From contig JAJEKV010000002.1 of assembly GCA_021234155.1 (NCBI GenBank), forward strand, positions 38,049,329-38,113,328: 64,000 nt of DNA, given 5' to 3'. Position numbers and translations under genes: made by a program. Below, one piece after another: positions 29,795 through 41,499 of this stretch (its first letter is position 1; the number at the start of each line of letters is the position of its first letter). The notes under the pieces were generated by a model. It was not told the origin of the DNA. It saw only the letters and a program-made list of their open reading frames with translations, and searched no databases. Origin of the DNA: Isoetes taiwanensis (lineage: Eukaryota; Streptophyta; Lycopodiopsida; Isoetales; Isoetaceae).

Positions 29795-31071
29795 ACCTGA
29801 CAAAAAATTGTCTTTATTCAACAAAAATTTGTATCTTAGGATCAGTTAGTTATCATTCTCAATTTATATTTTTAGACTGTACATACACCCAGTAAAGGAG
29901 TACTCAATTCTGTCATGTTCTAATATTTCAAACATTAAATATTGCATTTCAGACTAGAGTCAACTATACACAATTCACATGATGCATACAGTACACCACA
30001 ATCACTGTACAACACAATAACCACCACATGCACCACCACACTAAGCATCATAACTAAGAAAACATGAATAACAGAAATAAACTAACCTGTGATTCCTCCA
30101 GATAGTGGGCAACATGTTCTTCTCTTACATCTCTCTCCAATCTTCTAGTTCTAACATCCTTTGTGTTAGGAGACACTTTGGAGTTCTCAATCCAAAAATT
30201 TTGAATCTTTTCTATATGTTCATCTGAAATTGCATCGAATCTTTTAGCCCTCTTGTAAGAAACCCATTTCCCACCATTGTAATCGATCTCTTCCCTCTTT
30301 TTTCTTTGCCTTTTGCAGGTTTCTTGGGTGAACACCTAATACCTTTCCAAGATCTCGCTGGCTAATTTTGTCACTTGTTTCAGAATCGCACATACGCAGT
30401 ACGTATTATTGTAAGGCAGCTATTCTTGGTCGCTAGGCGCATTGCTGGTAGAGAGTTTGATACCGCATGGAGTCCCAAAGGCTCCTTATAACGATGCTCT
30501 TGGCTTCCAAATCCTTTAATTCTTCACCTATGAATTTTTCCAATGTTTTATCCCTCAAAAACTCAAGTAAAATTTCTTTCTTCGTGCTATCCTCCATTCT
30601 TTTGGTCTGTTTATGGAAAGACGTTAGCAAATTAAGGACAATACGGTTCTTGCTTGCACTTCTTGATGAACCGGATCCTTCCGCCAATTCTCAAGTAAGC
30701 TCCAATTTTTCTTCTCTTCTTTTCCTCGGGCGCTTTTTCTTCAACATTTCTTGTTCCTTGGTTCTTCTTCATTTTCTCCCCGTCTCGAAATGCTGGTTTG
30801 TGGACAGATTACCTCATTGACATCCATATCCACAATGGATTGGAGCTTGCAGCAGGGAGGGAGCCAAAGAACAGGACGTAGGCAAAGAACAGGAAGGGGC
30901 CAAAGAATAGGAATTTGAATTTTAGTTTTTAAAATTAGAATTTCCCCCACAAATTGGGACTCTATTCTTAAATAACGGCAGCTGAGCGGTGCCATAATTA
31001 TACTTTCATACCATAAAAGTGGTGGATGCAACGCCACATTTTGGGGGGACATGGGGGACAGCCGAATTGGA

Positions 31072-31093
31072 ACACCACAGCGTGCTTTTACCT
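31072..31093 (-). repeat. right terminal inverted repeat
   Basis: The reverse complement reads AGGTAAAAGCACGCTGTGG then TGT. It differs from the left end only in the first base. GCCT follows at 31094-31097. Confidence 0.9.
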
Positions 31094-31097
31094 GCCT

Positions 31098-34000
31098 GCC
31101 AAATTGACAGCAGCCTACCCTCTTTTGGGGTTCTTCCACCGTAATGGTCCAATGGCATCCAACCATTGTTGACTAGTCACCTCCTTCTAGGGTATCTAGA
31201 TATGGTTGGGGCAAAGTATTTCCAACCATTATTTTAGTGCCTAAACGTCCTTAAGTTCCGCAAATGAACTTACATATTCCAAGGGATTATGTGAATATCC
31301 CAAAGGACAGTACCACCCAAAGACCTCTCAAGATTGGTCTCCTCTATTAAGAGATCTTGTATTCAAGTCTCTGGGGGTCTGTCATATGTCCTCATGGACG
31401 CTGCCAATGTGGCATGACGTATAAGTACTATCTAGCTATCTATCTATCTATTAAAAAGGTTCTTGGTGAATTCAATTCACCATGTCGTCCTAGGACATGG
31501 AAGTCTTCTTCCCTAAGCCATGCATCAAATCTTTAAATACGCTTTTCAGCTCTTGCTGCCTTTCAAGTCGAAAATTTATCTTTGCATGTCGGTAGAGACC
31601 ACCCGTTATGTTAGGTAATAGCCTTCCTCTCCAGGTCCCTAAATATCATTAATAAGGGTCCTTCATTCCTTCTCTTCTTCAATATGTTTTCTATGTCTAT
31701 GGTTGATTTCCAGTATCCCAGCCCTTACGCCTGGCATAGTGCATACAATTCACCCTTTGGCTGTGACCTTTATTCAGTAGAGTCACCAATCCATTTACTC
31801 CTTTACGTATTCGTTAACCGTCTTGTGGCTTCTAAACCGCTATCATATGCCCCCTATGTTGTTAACCCACCTATCATTGGGGGTTATGATTCAACCTTGT
31901 CCTACATCCTAGAAATGTTAGTCATTACATTTCTTTGTCATGATGCTATGACGCTGTTGTGGCATTCCAAATGACTTGGCATCCTCATTTAAGCCATAGT
32001 CATGGCCTAAGAGAAAGTGAGCCTTCGTATAAATCGTAAATTACCTGGAGTCATCAAGGTGTCTGCCTGGTATTTTGTGAGTCTTCCTACAATACCGACG
32101 TTTGATATAACCCGGGCTTGTAGCGATGTTCGAGCCCTGTATATTCTAACTTACACCTCCGTGTAACCCATGGCGTTCATCTCTGCCTGATCCGGGTATG
32201 GATCATGTGGGAAAGCTAGTCTTGGGTGTCTATGCAAGACACATTCGACCTTCTAGCAGGTAACTGCCATTCGCTATATATCCTGCAATTGTACTATTGT
32301 ACTATTCAAAGCCACCATCTTAAGCTTCATTCTATTGGCCGTGACATTTATTTCAAGTGCCAAACTACCACATCATACCCTAGCATGCAACGGATTGACG
32401 GTCCTTTGCACATTTCGAACATATCTCCAGACCCTTCATTGGTAACTTTGGGGTAGTTCTTTCAAACAAAACCCATTGCCTATGTACCTTTATGATGTGG
32501 CTGTGCCACCTGCTTCCCAAATGGACAGGGGCCAACTCTATGTTGGACTTGTATATGCTGCCTATATTTTGATAGGGTCTCTAGCTATTTCCAACCATTC
32601 CTTTAATTAGTGCCTTATGGTACTTTAACCCCGTACATAAACTATGCTTCCCCTACGGGATTATGCCATAATTTCGAAAACTACTACCCCACATGAGGAG
32701 CTTTTCTAAAGGCTTATTTCACTAAGGATCCTTTGTGTCCTCAATACCAACCATGCTTAGTCACAATTAACCTATTTTCCTTAAGTTATCTTGTGAATGT
32801 CAGTTTTTGATCAGCTTCAAATGTTGTCGTCTTTGGCTCCTTTATACTAAAGCGGAGGCACTAAAACCTCTTGATCTCTTAATAGGAAAACCCAATGTTT
32901 CAATCTTCATTAGTAACCGCCATGTAGTTATCCGATTCCCTACCCTCTTAAAAGTTCCACAAAGTCATAATCTCTAAGGGGTCTATGCCTCAAGGCAACG
33001 GATCCTCCAGCTTCTACTTTAGTGTTTGCAATTGTTCCATGAGAGCAGTAACTCTGAGGATATATGGACTGTTGGTCTATATAATCTCGCCCCTTCTGAT
33101 CTATATACCTCGTCTTGATTTTTATCGGGACTTAGAATTGCTATGTATTGCCCTCTTCTCGGTTATCCCTAAAGATATAATTGCCAAAGTCGTCGTACTC
33201 CTTCTTTTCTTCCATCAGGGGGATGCGATATTTTACACATCTTCTTATTCCCAAAACCTAATAGATACTTTCAGCTTATAATGCTGAATTAATTCATTTG
33301 TATCTAGAACCTTTAAGTAGTTAAGCTCTTATTATCGGTTATTCCAACACCGTTCCAACCATCCTCGGGTTGTTCTGGAATGTAACATCACCCTATATGC
33401 TAGACTGACTCTAGCTATTTTCACTGATTTAAACTCTTCTCATATCCCTTAGTACGACGTATCTAAGATAGTCAACTCTAACCATTGGGATAGCTTGAAT
33501 GCTTATCGATGGTAAAGCATACCTAACCCAATATCTTCGTATATAAGCATATCATTATGCTTATTCTTTAAACCTTGTCAAGTAATATTTCACTCGCCTT
33601 GTACGAATATTCTACTATATCTTCCAATATGACATACATCTGAATATCACAATCGACATCCTCGATATCCTCACTAGTGTAGTATTTGATACTACTAAAT
33701 CCTTCAGACATCCAAGACCACTACGTTGTTATTATATCATATAGTAACATGTGTGCACCAACCCTAAGTCTAGACTCATATGTAACTCGTTGACATAGCC
33801 ACCTAGCTATGTTCATACTTGCCGCCAACTTATTTCCTCAACTCGGTTATCTGGTACCATAGACATGTTGTGGTTTCGACACCACACTTTCTAGACTCTC
33901 TAGCCTTAGTTTGCCTTGGTCCTCAAGCTCTAGTCACAAATTCCACAGGGGCAGATACCACATGTTTAACGTCTAGTATAGGAACTCTTATTTTCATTAC

Positions 34001-34989
34001 TTCCGTATTCATATGGAATGTAAAGTTCTATTATACGTCCTATCTTTTTCTAGTTGTGTTTTACCATTAAATGGTCCTTGTGTGCATATACCAACGCGGA
34101 GCTACTCCTCGGGATGCATACGCGATACCGAGTCCAGTGCACATTCTCCTTGGTAAGATGTTCACTGGGCACCTACCTTGCTCATACTCCAGACTTTGGT
34201 CTATTTAAAGTGTCCCTCCAAATTCTCTAAATTTGAAACGTTGTTTACAACAACTCTCAAGCTCCTCTTGTCTCACACTTGTCATCTGGGTACACGACTT
34301 AACATACCTTGCACCTTTTAGATGGTTGCGCCTGCTCCTACCAATTGTCGTCTTCTCTTGACCTTGTGTGGAAACTACATTCCACACTATTGTCCAGTCG
34401 TATGTCGATGCTCCCAGCAGACATACGATGTGTCCATTTCCTTAATTTATACCATGCATAATGGTCATGCATCTGACTAACGTCATTAAGCGTATCCACG
34501 TGGCTACGTGGTCTTCTTACTTGTCTATAACCTTATGTCTTTATTTCACGCCTCAGGAACATCAATCTCCTTACCAAACGCAACGTAGGCGTAATTTTAT
34601 AATCCGTAGTTTATGGATCTGCGTTGTTATACGCCATTCATCCTTTAGCTTATATAGCATAAGCATTATATACCTGCACCATCATGCTCGAAACCTACAC
34701 TTCTTAAGTAATGTCCCTTTCATAAGCTAAGTACATATAATCCAGTTTCCACATTAGTATAGCACCTCTCTAACGTGGTCTATGGTAGATAATCATGTAT
34801 CACTTATCCCTCACCTCTATGGTGCGAAATCCACTCTCCTTCTACGTTGAATGGCAATATGTATGCTGCATGATAAATCAATCCTCGTAATTATTAAGTC
34901 CACTGCTTCAATGGCATAACAAACATCGTCATACCAGTTCTCTCGACTATCGACCCCAAATCAAGATACCTTACCACTCCTTATTCCCC
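31098..34989 (+). other. AT/TC-rich sequence between the transposon and T LTR copy 2; no gene recognised
   Basis: About 3.9 kb, presumably the rest of a T element interior. ORFs are short and resemble no gag or pol. Weak internal similarity (TATTTCCAACCATT and TTTTAGTGCC versus AATTAGTGCC near 31220 and 32590) suggests old internal repeats. Confidence 0.45.
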
Positions 34990-35935
34990 AGATAGAACCC
35001 TTAAAACCCAGTAAATGCGGGCCTGTACACAAGAGCCAACCTGGCTGTGGATGTTATGATGTCGTTCAGCACTAGATAACGAGTATGAGGGTGAATCGGG
35101 GGTGCGGTCTTGCCTAGTCCGGCTACAGGACTCTTATAGTGTGCTAGGCTTATAGCCGGTCACTGTGTGTGGGCCGGGTATGGGTCTGACACTCTCTGGG
35201 CCGGAGGGCGTGAGTCTATGTGGCCGTCCTGGGCTCGAACGGGCTGGTGATCTAGCCTTTAGATTTAGGGGAGTAAGTCGGGTACGGATGCGGGGGTCGC
35301 TGATGCGGCACGTGTTCTCTAGCACACCCAGGGATCCGTCATGCTCGGGGAGGAGACGCCTCTCTGACCTGCCTCATCGGGCCGGGGAGATGTAACCCCG
35401 AGTAGTCCCGAAGGGTGATTCCTTGGGATTGCGTCTCCAGAGGGGTACAAGCACGTCATAGCATGATTCAGCCTATTTGCAAAGTGTGCACAGCATGGGC
35501 AGATGGAGTGGACTACCCTAGCCATTGTCTTATGCCAGCCAACGCCATGTTATACCTCTGTCTGCTGTATCTTGAGGCCCTGACCGTCAGTCGCTCCCAT
35601 GGAGTCTGAGCCCGGGGTAGAGCCCTTAGTTATGGTGCATTTCCTTTGTTATGTTAGTATTCTATTGTTAGTCGTGTTGATGATGATGGGCCACCCTTCG
35701 TGGTGGTATTTTATTTATTAGTATTGTTGCTAGGTGCTAACATGTATGTACGCTTCCGCTATATAGGATTCCCATAGAAGGCGTGGGACGAATGACACCT
35801 CCGCGTCCTTCACCCCACACTTGGCAATCACAAGTGGTCCGAAGCATTAACGGAGGGCCTTCCGCGGGTGATGGATTCGCCATGGGGGGGAATCGTATTT
35901 ATACTGATGGGAGCATCGTATGGATTCGAGAACAG
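34990..35935 (+). repeat. LTR of family T, copy 2 (5'-truncated)
   Basis: Nearly colinear with copy 1 from 16835 to about 17780: ATAGAACCCTTAAAACCCA through GAGCATCGTATGGATTCG. It lacks the palindromic U3 part. No PBS follows; block S follows directly. Confidence 0.85.
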
Positions 35936-36348
35936 GGGACAGACGGGGGACATGACGGACATCGGCAGCAGGATTGGCAGGCAGCACCTGAGCATACGAC
36001 AAAGCGCGCATTTACACGCATTGCGACGCATTGCACCCGACGAACGTACGCATGTGAAACCAAATGAACCACAACAAAATGGACAGGCAAACCGCATAAA
36101 CATAGAAGAGACGAATCGCATTAATGATGATTGGGCGGCAAGCGCACCCGCATTTGCACAGCAAAGGCGCCGCAGCAGGCAGGCGCGCCAGATGGATCGG
36201 GACCTAAACGCACGCATTGTAACGCATAAAGGACAAAACGTAATAGATAGACGAAACGCATGCATGCAATGCATGCACGCACAGAATAAACCGGGCCATG
36301 CCAGTGAGGGAGATAGCAATAGAATAAGAGCAGATAGATAGGGGATAC
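35936..36348 (+). repeat. block S, second copy
   Basis: GCATGC-rich sequence ending GGGAGATAGCAATAGAATAA and AGATAGATAGGGGATAC, matching the end of 15840-16165. As at 16199, a TATAC/GTATA hairpin follows within a few bases. Confidence 0.65.
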
Positions 36349-36356
36349 AGAGAATT

Positions 36357-36656
36357 CGAACAGAAATATACATTCCATTTGTATACATCTGTTCTGTCTT
36401 ATTATGTACTTTGATGACATTATTTCTTATTCTTTATATATCCGTTCTTTCAAATACCTAGAAATAAGAACAGAGAAAGACCTAAAATAGAAACATATAT
36501 GTTCTTTCAATACCTAGAAATAAGAATAGACGAAGATTTAGAATAGAAACATCTGAACTAGAACTAGAACTAGAATAAGAATAAGAGAATTGGAATAAGA
36601 AACAGAATAAGAACTAGAACCGGAAATAAGAACATAATAACTATAAAATGTTTGAT
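36357..36656 (+). repeat. probable start of T LTR copy 4 with H1-type hairpin
   Basis: GAACAGAAATATAC (36357-36370) pairs with GTATACATCTGTTC (36380-36393) with two mismatches, again with the TATAC/GTATA core. Two tandem copies of a 57-59-bp unit around CTTTCAAATACCTAGAAATA or a one-base variant follow (36440-36556). The 0.9-kb transposon at 36661 interrupts it. Confidence 0.5.
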
Positions 36657-36678
36657 ATATGGGCAAAAGTATGCTGGT

Positions 36679-36720
36679 GGGGTGCAAAAGCACGCGTCCG
36701 GACGCATGCTTTTAGCACCC
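36679..36720. repeat. subterminal hairpin in the 0.9-kb element
   Basis: GGGGTGCAAAAGCACGCGTC and its near reverse complement meet at TCCGGA. The arms differ by one indel and one base. Confidence 0.85.
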
Positions 36721-36982
36721 CTGCTTCCTGCTTTTTTTTTTTGGTGCTGGTGGGTTCGTTTTTTTACACCCTTCATTTGTTAAGAGGATTCTTCAGACAA
36801 GAATCGTTCCACATTGCTCGAATTTTCCATCAGATTAGCATCGATTTCATTAGATTGGAGTCTGACTAGTGCGCAGAAATCCAAATTGGCATGTGAATCT
36901 CCAATTAGTTGCTCAATCCATCATATCTTTTCATAAAACTTATCCACCAAGGTAGGATTGTCATTTCGACCATATTCAGCCT

Positions 36983-37477
36983 AAAAGCCCCATCTAATTT
37001 TGCTTAAATTGGGCTGACTTAAGAGATTTCTCATTGTTTTACAAAAACACATTGCAAGAATGGTTTTTCTTTAATTTTCACTCAATATCCCAAACTAGGT
37101 TCAAATTTTTGCACGTGGGATATGGTAGATTATAAAAATTTGAAAAGCCCCAAATGATTTAGCTTAATTTGGGCTGAATTAAAAATTCTTCAACTGCACC
37201 AAAAACCGCTGCTGAAAATGGTTTTTCTCTAATTGCTCACACAATATCCCAAATTAGGTTTTGAAATTTTGCACGTAGGATATGGGTGCATGGCCGATTA
37301 TGAAAATCTGAAAAGCCCCATCTGATTTAGCTTAATTTGGGCTGAATTAAGAAATTTTGTTCTGTTTTATCAAAATTGTTGCAGAAATGGGTTTTCTCTA
37401 ATTGCTCACTCAATATCCCAAATTAGGCCCTGAAATTTTGCATGTATGATCGAATTGCATGGCCGATTATGAAAAAC
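36983..37477. repeat. three tandem 160-170-bp repeats
   Basis: Units start AAAAGCCCCA at 36983, 37143 and 37311. Each contains CAATATCCCAAA(C/T)TAGG and GAAATTTTGCA or close variants. They make up most of the 0.9-kb element. Confidence 0.88.
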
Positions 37478-37799
37478 AAAAAAAAAGTGCTGGAAAGTGC
37501 TGGAATGTGCTGGGTGCTGGGTGCTGCATCGCGTTTATTTGTACCCCACCAGCATACTTTTGCCCATATGGTCTAAAATGAATGATGTCAATAACTACTG
37601 TTAGGTGGGAATAAGCAAGACCCTATTTTCTCACAGAAATTGTGAAATAAGAAAAGGCACTTGAATCTTAGCGAGATAATATTTGACCCATGATTCATCT
37701 AGATTTCTATTAAAAACATTCATGTCTGGAAAACATGCGCCATTGTAATTAATCTTGCAACTCTATTATTTGCCCGACCTTCTGAATTATGCTTAGAAA

Positions 37800-40700
37800 A
37801 ATTTGGCCTTAAGGGCAACCCTGCTTATTCCTCTCTCCCTGGAAACCATTTGTCTAGTCTTGTCTTTTTTGTCTAGCCTGCACTCTTCATCATACCAGAT
37901 TGAGGAGATAAATGCGCATCTCCTCTTTACATTATGATGACTCCGAATTTCGTCCTTGCTGCTTGTACCAAGATGTCATTAAGGATATTCTCTCTTTCTT
38001 CTGAGTCGCGGTTTGCCCACTTCTGTTTGTCAATTTTCTCCCAGACCCTGTTTTGGAACGGTTTGGACTGTTTGTCTTCATATTGTATCATTATCCCTGC
38101 TCTGCCATGTGCTTTGTTGTTCTGTCTGTTTTTATTGTGATATTTCTATCCCTATCTGCCTATGGCTTTTCCTCTTCCCTCTTAGCCATTCCTTCAGTTT
38201 GATCATTTGTATTTATAATACTGCTATTTCATTGATTATTACATAATCTACTTTGCTTTTTCCATGTGTATTTTGGCTAGTGAAATCCCATAATTTTTAC
38301 CATCTCAATACTCCATTGCAAATTATCATGTCGGTGACTATATATACTTCGACTAACAGTTCCCCCATCGCGTTAAGCTCCTTGTCCTCTGTGTGCCTCG
38401 GCCATTCTTCCAGTCTATACGATTGTATCCACTATCCATTTGTGTTGTCGAAGTTCAAGATTTGAGCATGTTCTTGGTTTGTTCTTGCATTAAAGTCTCC
38501 TACCCCTATCATTGGCCCTTTGTCCTTCCATTTCATGATGACCTCCCCCAGGTCTAGTAATTCCAGTTTATCGTTGTTCGGCGGATAATAAGAGATTTTC
38601 GAATAAGGGCTCTCGTGAAAACAGACAAAAGCTAGCTAGGCTTTTCATTCATCTCAATAGAATTCTACAATGGTTGAGAGTGGGTTAGCTGCACATTTGC
38701 AAGCTATTCACAATGAAAAAACATAGGGAATATCCAGTTATATCATCTGGACCCCAAAAAAATTCTACAGATGTCGGTTAAGTGTACCTGCCGAGAGCTT
38801 ATCGCCGGAATTAAAAACCCCACCCTTTCGAGTTTTCGAGCAGAAAACCCTAGTGATAAGCCCTTAGCAAGGAGCTTGGACACAACGTAAGGCTGCAAAA
38901 AAATGCTCCCACAAAGAAACTCATGAAGTCTGAAGAAGAGGGAGTCACGCATCCCACTGTACCTGCACATCAACAAACTAGAATACAAAGATAAGAAAAC
39001 AACAACCTTGAAAAGTGAGGGGCTGCTTACACGTGCCACGCGACAAAAAAACAACACTTATATAATAATATACCCATTAAGGGAGGGTGGGTGGGAGTCA
39101 ATGGAATTGCTGAGAGAGGAGAAAACGCCGATGAGAAGTCGATGAAGAACCTGCAAGAAATAGCGATTCTCAAACGAACCAGAGCCCCAGAAAATGCATG
39201 CATGCAAGAGATGCATGCTCACCCATTTGAGAATTCCGATCTGATGGCTCGGATCGATGGCATGAATAAGGGCTCACATGAAAACAAACAAAAGCTCCTG
39301 ACAAAATGAGAACTTCCCTATCAAAACGGGATCGAGGTCGAAGGTTGAAGGATGGCCACAAAAGGGACAAGATCGTGGAAGAACATGTCCCAACATGGAA
39401 AAAGATGCCAAACTGTCAAACTAAGCAGAGAAAAGCCCCTCCCCTACTGGTATCAAAAAAAGGAGATTCAGGGGAACTGCTGAGAGAGGAGAAAACGCCA
39501 ATGAGAAGTCGATGAAGAACCTGCAAGAAATAGCGATCCCCAAACGAACCAGAGCCCCAGAAAATGCATGCAATGCATGCATGCATGCAAGAGATGCATG
39601 CTCGCCCATTCGAGAATACCGATCCGATGGCTCGAATCGATGGCATTAGTAATGATAATTATTGCCTATTTTGCCATTTGATGTTTAGAAGCATGTATCT
39701 TTTATTAACATCTGTGGTTACAATACATGCCTCATCGGCTACTCTATTTTTTTGTATAACAGGCAATGCCCGCACAACCTCTCCCAATCTTGACGTTCTT
39801 ATCCTTCCAACAGGTGAATAGCTGGTACCCTTCTTCATCTGGCAATCCTTTTGAGTTATGCTCCCATTTCTCCATCAAGCATATGGTGTCATATTCCCTT
39901 GCTTCTTCCAACCTCTCCTCATCATCCCATGGGTATCCCGTGCAGTTCTAATACCACATAATCAGCGTTTCTTTCCCTTTTGCACCTCCTTTCTCTTTTG
40001 TTGTTCTGACCCCTTGTCTTCGCTACTGACTGCGATCCTGTCTCTGTTACTCTGACCAGCTCCCTTCCTCCCTCTCTTCCGCTTTTACCCCTTTTGTGAG
40101 ATATTATTTGAATTTGTTCTCTTGTCCCATTTTTCGGTGGCCTTTTGTCCCCACCATTTTACATTCTCTCAGGTTCTCCGCCTTTCCAACTCCATTCTTT
40201 GATTGGTTTTACCCCTTTCCTTACCCCTGCTTGGATACTCACTTGATTTATTGTCAAGCCTTGGCTAGTTCTTTGTGTAAACCTTGATGTTGCATCATTG
40301 TCAATCCATTCCATAGCCTAAAAGCCCGTATCTCAAGATTAGATCCCATTTGCCCCTCCATTGCCATAGCCCCCTCACTATTGATAGAGCCCAAAAACGT
40401 AACCCTATTTGCGCATTCATTGGAGCCTCCTCATATTTTTTATTCCTCAATCTAACATAGGCTTTTTATTTTGATGTCAAAAGCATCTTAAGAGAGATCG
40501 TCGGATCGACACATCGAAGCATCTAAAGCATTCTAAGTTTAAGATCGCGGTTAAGATGCGTTTGAATTTAAATTGCCCTCCATTAGACCTTAAATACCTT
40601 TGATCTATAGATACTTTTAGAATTAAAATCTGAGAATATCTATGAATAATAGAAGAAAACTATTATTCTCATTGTCTCGATCGTTCCATACCTCCCTTTT

Positions 40701-41450
40701 CTTTATTCTTTGACCTCTCAATCCGATGCAAACTTTTGGCCCAACTCTGGACCTCCTTATAGACCCTTACCTAGTTTGTGTCGCTTGCCCTTGTCAACAA
40801 AAGCTTTGAAGAAAATGGTTCTGAGATCCTCATTATTTTAGGGTCATCGATGTCGAGGGCAACCTAATGCAAGTGTTTTTGGCAAAAAAAAAATTTTCAA
40901 AAAAACAAGGTGAAGCATCTATTTTATTTTGTTCTTCTATTCAACAAAATCGCACATCTTCTGAACTTTTAAAAATTATTTTATCAAAACATTTTCAAGC
41001 ATCTAAATCAACATTCTGCTTTTATAGTGCGACCAACCTTTCTACGATATTCACCTTCTCCTTCTCGATCTCTTCCATCGTCCGCTGAATCTCCTCCTCG
41101 ATTTTTTCTATCCCTTCTATTTTGTCTTCAATCTGGTTGATGGTTGCCTTATTTTAGCCATTTGCTTCCGCCCTTGCATTTAGTGCATCCATCCTAGGGA
41201 TCCTTGCTTCCAGATTATTTTTCATCTTTGCCAAGAAATCTTTTATGACCTGTTGACTGGCTGCGGCTTTTGTTGCTTTTGCCCTCCTCTACTAGGTGGT
41301 CTCTGATGTCTCTGCCATTTGGCATAACTCCCTGCTTTATTTTTTTTTGCTTAAGCGGGATTATGAGGTTATTCGGTTGCCTCCCCTTCTTGCTAAATTT
41401 TTGTAGCCCTCGAGATCGCAAAGTAATATCCGCCAACGGTTTTTCCTATA
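37800..41450 (-). mobile_element. decayed LINE with ORF1 and endonuclease, split by an insertion
   Basis: Minus strand. An ORF1-like coiled-coil region lies at 41030-41436 (ADITLRSRGLQKFSKKGRQP and IEGIEKIEEEIQRTMEEIEK). The endonuclease N-part lies at 39700-39960 (YDTICLMEKWEHNSKGLPDE, LFTCWKDKNVKIGRGCAGIA) and its C-part at 37900-38590 (SYYPPNNDKLELLDLGE, GPMIGVGDFNAR). GDFNA is a catalytic block of LINE endonucleases. No RT was found; the 3' side stops near T LTR copy 4. Multiple stops. Confidence 0.7.
38600..39690 (-). repeat. insertion inside the LINE endonuclease with 170-bp direct repeats
   Basis: This block separates the two endonuclease halves. It contains two direct copies (39109-39270, 39479-39646) of TGAGAGAGGAGAAAACGCC ... 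AGCCCCAGAAAATGCATG, spaced 370 bp. TTAAAAACCCC(A/G)CCC ... GAAAACC sequences resemble the 3' region of the LINE at 23.6-23.9 kb. It may be a LINE 5' UTR with tandem monomers or a foreign insertion. Confidence 0.55.
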
Positions 41451-41499
41451 TTTTATTCAAATTTTATTCCGTTAATGATAGTGGCACCCACCCATGACT

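Larger units (their letters stand above)
23274..30748 (-). pseudogene. transposase-like protein, multi-exon, split by a TRIM and a LINE
   Basis: Minus strand. N-terminal exon 30748-30433 (MLKKKRPRKRREEK, basic; one internal stop). Exon 30362-30087 has a helix-turn-helix-like QRDLGKVLGVHPRNLQKAKK, then YNGGKWVSYKRAKRFDAIS and SPNTKDVRTRR ... AHYLEESQ. A third stretch from about 27590 has FEKLKP (frame broken), then LCPKSELDEFHKKACILGNC and CELCG. After the TRIM come KRHYVFSDGAASRCK, FFCSNHGKGEHDGKAAELKR and RELSCFCSYC. The end (FWISYDLCGKDALG) lies beyond the LINE. SDG ... HGKGEHDG could be acidic positions of an RNase H-like (DDE) fold; that is inference. I recall similar uncharacterised eukaryotic proteins but cannot name the family. 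One-base shifts lie near 26070 and 23485. Confidence 0.7.
19055..31093. mobile_element. 12.0-kb TIR DNA transposon with Ulp1/RING gene and transposase-like gene
   Basis: Terminal inverted repeats at 19055-19076 and 31072-31093 share 21 identical bases after the outermost base (G on the left, A on the right strand). The flanking GCCT is a 4-bp duplication. Inside are a plus-strand Ulp1 protease gene, a convergent minus-strand transposase-like gene and a third small plus-strand ORF. A TRIM (26466-26935), a LINE (23556-25705) and a MITE (28833-29381) are nested inside. It sits in the interior of a T-family LTR element. Known superfamilies with 4-bp duplications (Ginger, Sola2, some Academ) do not obviously match the coding content. 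Classification is open. Confidence 0.85.
36661..37565. mobile_element. 0.9-kb non-autonomous TIR element related to the 12-kb transposon
   Basis: The 36-bp inverted repeats begin GGGCAAAAGTATGCTGGTGG, with 23 perfect bases and 4 mismatches in the rest. ATAT on both sides (36657-36660, 37566-37569) fits a 4-bp duplication. The termini share the pattern GGGYAAAAGYAYGCTG with the 12-kb transposon. There are no ORFs. A 22-bp subterminal hairpin lies at 36679-36720 and three tandem copies of a 160-170-bp unit at 36983-37477. Confidence 0.85.

Noticed and set aside
31684-34730. Several plus-strand ORFs of 60-100 aa
   Set aside because: Short, Cys/Tyr/Ser/Leu-rich translations of TC-rich DNA with no domain or conserved motif visible.
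39180-39600. ATGCATGC-rich runs as a CRISPR-like or regulatory array
   Set aside because: They are short self-complementary runs inside two 170-bp direct repeats, without regular spacers.
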